Assembly (NCBI RefSeq): GCF_038632915.1
Contig: NZ_CP152050.1
Location: 1,953,001-2,017,000 of the forward strand
DNA: 64,000 nt
From: Paenisporosarcina sp. FSL H8-0542
Lineage (GTDB): Bacteria; Bacillota; Bacilli; Bacillales_A; Planococcaceae
Reading direction: 5' to 3'
Shown here: piece after piece, positions 26,519 to 35,600 of the stretch
Layout of the letters: each line of letters begins with the position of its first letter
Numbering within the stretch: the stretch's first letter is position 1
Translations under genes and position numbers: made by a program
Notes under the pieces: generated by a model
Seen by the model: only the letters and a program-made list of their open reading frames with translations
Told to the model about the DNA's origin: nothing
Database searches by the model: none

Positions 26519-28024
26519 TTATGAATTCAATTTATATAAACGAGAATACTTTTCCTCCAAATACTCAGCAAGATATGTTGCGTTCAACCCTTCACCTGTA
26601 GCTTCTGTTAGAATTTCCAAGGGCTTTTTCATACTGCCGTGACGGTGTACTTTATCTGTCAGCCAGTTTTTTACTGGTTCCAAATCACCATTAGCACATA
26701 ATTCATCGAAGTTAGGCAAATCTTTCAACATCGCTGCTTTTAATTGAGATGCATACATATAGCCGAGTGCGTAAGATGGGAAATAACCGAAGGCCCCTCC
26801 GGCCCAGTGCACATCCTGCAAAATTCCTTCTCCATCATTGGAAGGTTTAACCCCCAAATACTCTTCATATTTATCGTTCCAGATTTGAGGCAGATCTTCT
26901 ACTTTCATGTCTCCATTGAAGAGACCTTTTTCAATTTCATAACGAATCATGATATGCAATGGATATGTTAACTCATCCGCTTCAATTCGAATAAGCGAAG
27001 ATTTTGATTCATTGATTGCTGCCAGGAAATCTTCAACTGCAATATGACCAAACTGTTCCGGAGCATAGGACTGAAGTGTTTCATAATTATGCTCCCAGAA
27101 CTTTTCATTACGCCCGACAAAATTCTCGTAAAACAAGGATTGGGATTCATGAATACCCATAGATGTGCCACTTGCTAATGGGAGACCTTCGAGATCCTCT
27201 GAGAAATTTTGTTCATATAGTGCATGGCCACATTCATGAATCGTTCCAAATACCGCTGAACGGAAATCATTCTCATCATATTTTGTGGTAATGCGGACAT
27301 CTCCACGATTCAAACCAGTAGCAAAAGGATGGACCGTTTCATCCAAGCGTCCCGCTTCGAAATCATAACCTAGCTGCTTTAAAACATCCAAGCTGAATTG
27401 TTTTTGTTTATCTTTTGGGAACGTCTTGAATAAGAAATCAGTTTTTGGTTGATTTTGAGAATCTGCGATCTTTTTCGCCAATGGCACGATTCGGTTTCTT
27501 AATTCGCCAAATACTTCATCCAATATTTCAGTTGTCATTCCTGGTTCATATTCATCAAGGAGCGTATTGTAAGGATTGTTATCCTTTACACCCCAATAAG
27601 TAACGAATCTTTTTGTCGTTTCTACGATTTCTTTTAAATACGGATAGAACATCTTAAAGTCCGATTTGTCTTTTGCTTCTTCCCATGCGGATTCAGATTT
27701 CGAAGTCAAAATTACAAATGCTTTGTATTCATCAGCAGGAATTTTTTTGTTCATATCATATTCTTTTTTTACTTTTTTGTACGTTTGTTTTGTAATTGGA
27801 TCCAGTGATTCTAAATTATTTTCAAGTTCTTCAAGCATGCCCGCCAGTTCATCAGATGTTTGCATTGCAAATAATTCTGATGACATTGTCCCTATCACTT
27901 CGGAACGTTGATTGACTCCTTTTTTCGGAGCACCAGTACGTAAATCCCAATACATCAGACCAATTACTTCCGTGTAGGCCTGCATTTTTTTAACATAGTC
28001 TATAAATCTCTCTGTCGTTTCCAT
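26519..28024 (-). CDS. ypwA: M32-family metallocarboxypeptidase
   Basis: A 501-residue zinc carboxypeptidase, the same length as B. subtilis YpwA. The metal site is HECGHALYE (HExxH form, around residues 264-272) with HESQSLFYEN downstream, which supplies the third ligand. The family removes C-terminal residues from peptides in the cytoplasm and prefers long substrates. I place the start at the ATG at 28022-28024 behind AAGGGGG; in-frame upstream codons lack a ribosome binding site. In B. subtilis ypwA lies near ypvA, but here two giant protease genes separate them. Confidence 0.93.
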   Translation of the reverse strand: METTERFIDYVKKMQAYTEVIGLMYWDLRTGAPKKGVNQRSEVIGTMSSELFAMQTSDELAGMLEELENNLESLDPITKQTYKKVKKEYDMNKKIPADEYKAFVILTSKSESAWEEAKDKSDFKMFYPYLKEIVETTKRFVTYWGVKDNNPYNTLLDEYEPGMTTEILDEVFGELRNRIVPLAKKIADSQNQPKTDFLFKTFPKDKQKQFSLDVLKQLGYDFEAGRLDETVHPFATGLNRGDVRITTKYDENDFRSAVFGTIHECGHALYEQNFSEDLEGLPLASGTSMGIHESQSLFYENFVGRNEKFWEHNYETLQSYAPEQFGHIAVEDFLAAINESKSSLIRIEADELTYPLHIMIRYEIEKGLFNGDMKVEDLPQIWNDKYEEYLGVKPSNDGEGILQDVHWAGGAFGYFPSYALGYMYASQLKAAMLKDLPNFDELCANGDLEPVKNWLTDKVHRHGSMKKPLEILTEATGEGLNATYLAEYLEEKYSRLYKLNS

Positions 28025-28093
28025 ATATATCCCCCTTAACAATTCAAACACCTCTCTCATTTTACCATAATGACTGAAAAGTTCTTCAATTCT

Positions 28094-28140
28094 ATACAAA
28101 AAAACAAGACCATTTATCAGGGATAAGTGGTCTTGTTTTT
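28094..28140 (-). terminator. Rho-independent terminator of bpr copy 2
   Basis: An 18-bp stem with one G-T wobble (28101-28118 with 28122-28139) is followed by a T-rich tract on the minus strand. It lies 66 bp beyond the stop codon of bpr copy 2. Confidence 0.85.
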
Positions 28141-28205
28141 TAAAGTATTATTTGAGTCACGGAAATTTTTTATCAGCCATTGCAATTCTAATTGGGATAT
28201 AGGTT

Positions 28206-31200
28206 TTACTTGACATACACTTTACCAGCGGCTGTTCGACGAGATTCATTTCCATAAGCATCTCTCAACGCCACTTCGATCACAGCACCGTTGATCCTGT
28301 CTTTTGGTGCCTTCCAGGTACCAACATAGTGACCTTTTCCTTGTTCTGTTAATGGTATTTCAACAGAAGCGGCGGTTGCGGATGCAAAGGCTGAAGGTAC
28401 GCTTAACGAGAAGAAACCACTAATTCCTGGCTCACTATCTAGTTCGACGGTCAACGTCGTACCCCTTTTTATCACCACATCTTGAGCTGGTTTTAAGTTT
28501 TCGATCGCAGGTGGAATAAACTTGGCGTAAACAGTGACTTCATTGCTAGTTTCGTTTCCAGCACGGTCCTTTGCAGTGACAGTAAATTTATTTTCTCCAT
28601 TATTAAGCAGTATATCTAGGGAGTAGGAGCCATCTTCTGTGACATTCACTTTTTGACCATTTATAGTGACTTCTGATAGATATGGATCGGTCGCTTTTCC
28701 TTCGATCGTAACTGCTTGTTTATTTGTCTTTAAGCCATCAGCAGGTTTGGTGGTTAGTTCTGGTTTTGCTTGGTCAAGGGTAATCTTCACTGGCTCGGAC
28801 GGATCCGTACTGCCTCGATCAGTAGAAGATGAAGCTGTCAGCACGTTCTCACCATCTTGAAGGGTAACATCTACAGAGAAGGTGCCATCCTTTTTAGCTG
28901 TTGTGATAGCTACTTCTTCGCCTTTATTGAAAAGATGAACTTGAGTAGTTGGTGAAGCTTTCCCTTCTACTGTGAAGGTAGATTGATTGGTGTGGGCTGC
29001 ATCTTTAGGCGTTGTGATCACTGGAGCCGACGCATCATATTTTACCCGTGCCCGAATCATTACGTTTTCGTAACGGTCTGGGGAGAAAACTCCGTCAACC
29101 AGTTGCCAGCTGCGACTAGCGGTTGGACTGCTTTTATCAACACCGAGTCCTGGTGTATTCGGGTAGGAGCCTACTTGGATATAGACCATATAGAAGGTGT
29201 CGGTTACCACGACTCCTTCGCTTTCCAGATCGACAACCGTCCATTCTCCATTACGCAGAGCAGTCGCATCAAATGGACCCGCAATTTTTTTACCAGGAGT
29301 ATTATTCGGTCCATTATCATAGATGGCAACCTTAAAGGCTGTTCTACCTGGATCCGGCCAACTTTCATCCCAGAAGCGGAAGAGACCAGCGGTGACTAAG
29401 GCGCTTTTTTTACCTTCAGGTAAAAACATTTTTACAGCCCAACCATCTCCAGCAGTAAACGAAGCATTATGATTTTCTGCTGTCCCATCATCATAGCCGA
29501 TCTCATCAGGATAGCCGACAAATGGTTGTAACGGAACGTTTTGTTCGATATTTCCGTTTGCTGGTATGGTGATCGTGATATCTTGACTATGATAGAAAGG
29601 CGCGGTTACATGCAAGGAATAGGTTCCTTCATAGGCAGTGATGGAAAAGTGTCCGTTTTCATCTGTTTGTACAGGTTGAATGAGCGCGTCTTCGAGCAGA
29701 GAGAGCGTTGCGTTAGCTAGCGGCTGACCTGTTTGCTTATTTGTGACAGTTCCGCTAACCGTTCCTTTCGGGATCGGGTTTATAGTAAAGTTGGCTTCTA
29801 CTGTACCATTTTTAGGAATCGTCACTCGTTGATCTGCAGATTCATATCCATATGTTTCAGCACGTAAGGTGAACTCACCAGAAGGATGAGAATTAATAAC
29901 ATAGCTACCATCAATTGGGTTGGTGGTAACAGAACGTCCTGATTCGAGCACACTTACTGTAGCTCCAAGTGGCAGGGACATGGGTTGGACTGCTGTCGGC
30001 GTGATTGTCGCGGCGGGTGCCATCACGTTTTGTATTTTGGTTGGTTGGATGGTATCCGGGTTGACTGCTTTTTTATTGGTTTGTGGCTCATTTTCCAGTT
30101 GTTTAGCTAACAGTTTTTGTTGTTGTACATCTTCTAGTTCTATATTGGCTGTGGCATGTGGTGTATTGCTTAAGGCGACATCATCGATATACCAACCTGC
30201 GCTCCCATAAGCAGCGTCTGTAGTGACGTTAAAGGCGATAAAGATTTGTTGACCAGCATATGCGGATAGATCGATCTGGCGCTCCGTCCATGTGTCAGAT
30301 TTACCAGTGAAGCGGGACAGCTGTTGCCAATTTTGTTTGTCTGTCGACACAAGCACATGACCATAGTCGGCGAAGCCGTCCGCTGTGGCGTTGTCAAGTC
30401 GATACCAGTCTTTAAACTGTAGATAGGCGTTACCTTCAGGCAAGTCGATTGGAGGCATCATCAAGTTCATATTGGCATAGTTGGCATAGTTGCCATTTAA
30501 TTTGGTTCCGTATACTTTTTCACCAGAAGCGGCCATTCCTGGTCCACCGGTAGGTACTCCCCACTCCCAGCTGTTGTTGGTACCGTAGGAGATCCAACCA
30601 CTTGGTTGAGATTCAAAATCTTGATTGTACCCGGTGCTGATTCCAGATTTGACTGGTACTGCGTAATTGTCAGAAGTAACCACATGTTGCGCATAGTCCG
30701 TGATGCGCCAATGATAGGTAAGGGTTGGGACCTGTACGGCATCAGCCGGAATCACGGCTTGGTAAGTTCCGCTCTTATAGTCACCTGCTGTACGAGTTGC
30801 AGCTACAGTTTGCCATTCGGCAGATTCGCTTGCACGATATTTTAGCTCAACACTTCTTACATTGACATTATCTTGTACTTGAATAGTAAGAGGTAATGTC
30901 ATATTCGCATATAATTCAGTTGGAGCGGTATGCTGATAAGTTGGATTCTCTGTATCTTGACCTTCACGAACCACTTGTCCCTGAACTCGGCCTATTCCGT
31001 TGACAATGGCGGAGACAGCGTTATAGGCGTTTACTAGACCATGACCATAACCATTGTTTGGTGAAGTTGGATAGGTGGAGTCAGTTAATGGTATTGCCGA
31101 ATTCATTAAAATTGCTTCCATTTCATCAACGGTAAGAGAGGCATTCGCCTGCTTCATCAAAGCAACGACTCCAGCAACGGCTGGTGCAGCCATCGAAGTT

Positions 31201-32549
31201 CCTTGCATGCCTCGATATAGACTACCTGGTACGGAAGATCGGATGGCCACACCTGGAGCGGAAATGTCTGGCTTCCCTTCTCCATATGGCGAAGGACCGC
31301 GTGAGGAGAAACCAGCAATCCGATTCTCACTATCAGTTGCGCCAACAGCGAACGATTCCGGATAGTTGGCTGGGATAGAGATGCTTCCAGCATTCGGACC
31401 GACATTTCCAGCAGAGAAATTAGGGAAAATATCGGCTGCACGCCAGTTTTGCACCATTAGGCGGTACCATTCATTTATTCCATTTCCACCGCCCCAGGAG
31501 TTGTTCACTACGTCAGGTGCTTTTTCTGGATGTGGGTTGCCTTCTGCATCTTTTGGAGCTAGAATCCATTCTCCAGCTTTCAGTAGATCTTCGGCGGTTC
31601 CACCGGCCGAGGTAAAGGCTTTCACCGCGATCCATTTTGCACCTGGAGCGACACCGATTTGGTTCGTGCCATTAGGCTCAGAACCCACCATCGTACCCAC
31701 GGTGTGAGTTCCGTGACCAAGATCATCAAAAGGTGCAGATTTTCCCGTAATAGCGTCATACCAGTTGTAAGTGTTATCAGGTTGATTTGGATTGGCTGGG
31801 TTGTAACCCCGATACTTTTCTTTTAAAGCAGGGTGATTCCACTGGACTCCTGTATCGATACTAGCGACTACAGTTCCCGCACCATCAATGCCCATATTCC
31901 AGACATGTGGTACGTCGATTTTTGCAATATTCCATTCGATTGAAGTGGTGTCTGCTTGGGTATCAGCTGTTGGTTGGATGGGTGTTTTACTGCTTTCATT
32001 TGAGATCAGCTGTACCGTTTCGTTGGGCTGGATTTTTTCGACTTCAGGGAAGGCAGCAAGCTTCTCCATCACTTCTTTGGTTCCTGTCACCGCCATGCCA
32101 TTGACGATATAGAAGGATTGAAACTCTTTGACATTTCCCTTCTTTTTTTCTTGATCCAGATAGGTTTTGATCGAGTATTGAGTTTCGCTAGCTTTAGTGC
32201 GAAGGGAAGAAACGACAGCAGAGCGTTTCATCAATTCGGTTTTGGCAGCCGTTTGTTTTTGAGCTTTAGCCTTTTTAGCTGTTTCGGTGGCAACTTCTTT
32301 TGTATCCACTTGATCTTTTAATTTTACTAAAAAGGTAACCGTATCATTCTCACTAAACTGATCATTCAGTTTTTTATCTACCTTTGCTTTCACGTTTTCA
32401 GATGCTACATCCGAACTTTCAAGAAGAGAAATACTTTCTTCGGAGTTGGAATTAGCAAAGGTGAGTTGAGTTAGAAAGGTTGAGAGCAACAATAATGCAC
32501 ATAAAATAAAACTAAATGCAATGCGGTAATGTCTGTTCCTTTTTATCAA
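28206..32549 (-). CDS. bpr: Bacillopeptidase F-like secreted subtilase, copy 2 (active-site intact)
   Basis: A 1447-residue Bpr paralogue with the same layout as copy 1: signal peptide (to about residue 32), I9 propeptide, S8 domain, MAM-like domain, carboxypeptidase-regulatory-like domains and C-terminal Ig-like domains. The triad is Asp232, His279 (GHGTHTVG) and Ser452 (QGTSMAAP). Its DNA is very similar to copy 3 downstream on the window, including long near-identical stretches in the last two thirds, so the pair arose by a recent tandem duplication. Translation must begin at the TTG at 32547-32549 behind GGGGGG, because the ATG used by copy 3 is ATA here. Confidence 0.93.
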   Translation of the reverse strand: MIKRNRHYRIAFSFILCALLLLSTFLTQLTFANSNSEESISLLESSDVASENVKAKVDKKLNDQFSENDTVTFLVKLKDQVDTKEVATETAKKAKAQKQTAAKTELMKRSAVVSSLRTKASETQYSIKTYLDQEKKKGNVKEFQSFYIVNGMAVTGTKEVMEKLAAFPEVEKIQPNETVQLISNESSKTPIQPTADTQADTTSIEWNIAKIDVPHVWNMGIDGAGTVVASIDTGVQWNHPALKEKYRGYNPANPNQPDNTYNWYDAITGKSAPFDDLGHGTHTVGTMVGSEPNGTNQIGVAPGAKWIAVKAFTSAGGTAEDLLKAGEWILAPKDAEGNPHPEKAPDVVNNSWGGGNGINEWYRLMVQNWRAADIFPNFSAGNVGPNAGSISIPANYPESFAVGATDSENRIAGFSSRGPSPYGEGKPDISAPGVAIRSSVPGSLYRGMQGTSMAAPAVAGVVALMKQANASLTVDEMEAILMNSAIPLTDSTYPTSPNNGYGHGLVNAYNAVSAIVNGIGRVQGQVVREGQDTENPTYQHTAPTELYANMTLPLTIQVQDNVNVRSVELKYRASESAEWQTVAATRTAGDYKSGTYQAVIPADAVQVPTLTYHWRITDYAQHVVTSDNYAVPVKSGISTGYNQDFESQPSGWISYGTNNSWEWGVPTGGPGMAASGEKVYGTKLNGNYANYANMNLMMPPIDLPEGNAYLQFKDWYRLDNATADGFADYGHVLVSTDKQNWQQLSRFTGKSDTWTERQIDLSAYAGQQIFIAFNVTTDAAYGSAGWYIDDVALSNTPHATANIELEDVQQQKLLAKQLENEPQTNKKAVNPDTIQPTKIQNVMAPAATITPTAVQPMSLPLGATVSVLESGRSVTTNPIDGSYVINSHPSGEFTLRAETYGYESADQRVTIPKNGTVEANFTINPIPKGTVSGTVTNKQTGQPLANATLSLLEDALIQPVQTDENGHFSITAYEGTYSLHVTAPFYHSQDITITIPANGNIEQNVPLQPFVGYPDEIGYDDGTAENHNASFTAGDGWAVKMFLPEGKKSALVTAGLFRFWDESWPDPGRTAFKVAIYDNGPNNTPGKKIAGPFDATALRNGEWTVVDLESEGVVVTDTFYMVYIQVGSYPNTPGLGVDKSSPTASRSWQLVDGVFSPDRYENVMIRARVKYDASAPVITTPKDAAHTNQSTFTVEGKASPTTQVHLFNKGEEVAITTAKKDGTFSVDVTLQDGENVLTASSSTDRGSTDPSEPVKITLDQAKPELTTKPADGLKTNKQAVTIEGKATDPYLSEVTINGQKVNVTEDGSYSLDILLNNGENKFTVTAKDRAGNETSNEVTVYAKFIPPAIENLKPAQDVVIKRGTTLTVELDSEPGISGFFSLSVPSAFASATAASVEIPLTEQGKGHYVGTWKAPKDRINGAVIEVALRDAYGNESRRTAAGKVYVK

Positions 32550-32592
32550 TTTGATTTCCCCCCTAAAATTTGCTTACATTAAGACTTCATTT

Positions 32593-32642
32593 TAGAATCA
32601 TCTTTCACCTTTCACCTAAAAGGTAAGTGAAAGATGATTCTA
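32593..32642. other. Hairpin between bpr copies 2 and 3
   Basis: A perfect 16-bp inverted repeat (32593-32608 with 32627-32642) encloses an imperfect inner hairpin. It lies 12 bp past the stop of copy 3 and about 45 bp upstream of copy 2. It lacks the T-run expected on the minus strand, so it may be a weak terminator or an mRNA-stabilising end. Confidence 0.6.
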
Positions 32643-32654
32643 TCAATCTATGAT

Positions 32655-35600
32655 TTACTGAGGTTTTACGTTGACATACACTTTACCAGCGGCTGTTTGA
32701 CGAGATTCGTTTCCATGATCATCTCTCATCACCACTTCGATCACAGCACCGTTGATTTTTTCTTTTGGTGCCTTCCAGATACCAACATAGTGACCATTTC
32801 CTTGCTCTGTTAATGGTATTTCAACAGAAGTGGCGGCTGTCGTTGCGGTTGCAAAGGTTGAAGGTAATCGGACCAAGAAGAAGCCATTAATTCCTTGCTC
32901 ACTATCTAGTTCGACGGTCAACGTTTTACCCGTTTTTATCACCACATTTTGAGCTGGTTTTAAGTTTTCGATCGCAGGTAGATTAAACTTGGCGTAAACA
33001 GTGACTTCCTTGCTAGTTTCGTTTCCAGCACGATCCTTTGCAGTGACAGTAAATTTATTTTCTCCATTATTGAGTAGTACGCGTAGGGAGTAGGAGCCAT
33101 CTTCTGTGACATTCGCATTTTGACCATTTATAGTGACTTCTGCTAGATATGGATCGGTCGCTTTTCCTTCGACCGTAACCGCTTTCTGATTCGTTTTGAA
33201 ACCTTCAGCAGGTTTGGTGGTTAGTTCTGGTTTTGCTTGGTCAAGGATGATCTTCACTGGCTCGGACGGATCTGTACTACCTCGATCAGTAGAAGAGGTA
33301 GCTGTCAGCTCGTTTTCACCATCTTGAAGGGTAACATCTACAGAGAAGGTACCATCCTTTCTAGCTGTTGTGGCAGCAACTTCTTCGCCTTTATTGAAAA
33401 GATGAACTTGAGTAGTTGGTGAAGCTTTCCCTTCTACTGTGAAAGTAGATTGATTGGTGTGGGCTGCATCTTTAGGCGTTGTGATCACTGGAGCCGACGC
33501 TTCATATTTTACCCGTGCCCGAATCATAAAGTTTCCAGTCGTTCTACCCCATGGCCCTTCCACCTTTTGCCAGCTACGACCCGCGCTTGGACTGCTTTGA
33601 TCAATAGCAAGACCTGGTGTATTCGGGGCGACGCCTACTTGGATATAGACCATATAGAAGTCGTCGTTTACTAGAACTGGGTTTACCAGATCGACAACCG
33701 TCCATTCTCCATTACGCAGAGCAGTCGCATCTAATGGACCCGCCAATTTTCTACCAGGAGCACCATTCGGTCCACTGGTATCATAGATGGCAACCTTAAA
33801 GGCTGTTCCACCTGGATCCGGCCAACTTTCATCCCAAAAGCGGAAGAGACCAGCGGTGACGAAGGCGCTATTTTTGCCTTTAGGTAGAGACATTTTTACA
33901 GCCGCAACGTTGTTTTCTGCATTAGGAGCACCGAAAGCGCGAGCGTTTTCCGCTGTCCCATCATCATAGCCGATCTCATCAGGATAGCCGATAAATGGTT
34001 GTAACGGAACATTTTGTTCGATATTTCCACTTTCTAGGATAGTGATCGTTAAATCTTGGCTATGATAGATAGGCCCAGATACATGTAAGGTATAGGTTCC
34101 TTCATAGGCAGTGATGGAAAAGTGTCCGTTTTCATCTGTTTGTACAGGTTGAATGAGCGCGTCTTCGAGCAGAGAGAGTGTTGCGTTAGCTAGTGGCTCA
34201 CCTGTTTGCTTGTTTGTGACAGTTCCGCTAACCGTTCCTTTTGGGATCGGGTTTAAGGTAAAGTTGGCTTCTACTGTACCATTTTTAGGAATCGTCACTC
34301 GTTGATCTGCAGATTCATATCCATATGTTTCAGCACGTAAGGTGAACTCACCAGCAGGATGAGTCATACCATAGCTACCATCCGCTGGGTTGGTGGCAAC
34401 AGAACGTCCTGATTCGAGCACGCTCACTGTAGCTCCAAGTGGCAGGGACATGGGTTGGACTACTGTCGGCGTGATCGTGGCGGTAGGTGCCATCACGTTT
34501 TGTATTTTGGTTGGTTGGATGGTATCCGGGTTGACTGCTTTTTTATTGGTTTGTAGCTCATTTTCCAGTTGTCTAGCTAACATTTTTTGTTGTTGTACAT
34601 CTTCTAGTTCTACATTGGCTGTGGTAAGTGGTGTATTACTTAAGGCGACATCATCGATATACCAACCTGCTCTCTCGCCAATCTCGTCTGTGGTGACGTT
34701 AAAGGCGACATAGATTTGTTGACCAGCATATGCGGATAGATCGATTTGGCGCTCCGTCCATGTCATAGAGTTACCAGTGAACCTCGACAGCTGTTGCCAG
34801 TTTTGTTTATCTGTCGACACAAGCACATAACCATAATCGTAGCCGCTTTCAATTTGATACCAGTCTTTAAACTGCAGATAGGCGTTACCTTCAGGCAGGA
34901 CGATTGGAGGCATCATCAAGCTCATATTGGCAAAATTGTTATAGTTACCATCTAAATTGGTTCCGTACACTTTTTCACCAGAAGCGGCCTTTTCCGGTCC
35001 AGAGTCAAAGGCAGGCACTCCCCACTCCCAAGTGTTTTTGGTACCGTAGGAGATCCAACCAATTGGTTGAGATTCAAAATCTTGATGGTAACCGGTGTTG
35101 ATTCCAGATTTGACTGGTACTGCGTAATTGTCAGAAGTAACCACGTGTTCCCCATGGTCCGTGATGCGCCAATGATAGGTAAGGGTTGGGACCTGTACGG
35201 CATCAGCCGGAATCACGGCCTGGTACGTTCCGCTCTTATAGTCACCTGCGGTAAGAGTTGCCGCCGCTGTTTGCCATTCGGCAGTTTCGCTTGCACGATA
35301 TTGTAGCTCTACACTTCTTACACTGACAGTGTCTTGTACTTGAACAGTAAGAGGTAATGTCATATTCGAATATGTTTCAGATGGAGCGGTATGCTGATAA
35401 GTTGGATCCTCAGTATCTTGACCTTCACGAACCACTTGTCCCTGAACTCGGCCAAGTCCGCTGACAATGGAGGAGACAGCGTTATAGGCGTTTACTAGAC
35501 CATAACCATAACCATTGTTTGGTGAATCTGGATAGGTGGAATCAGTTAATGGCATTGCCGTATCATGTAAAATTTGTTCAATTTCATCAACAGTAATAGA

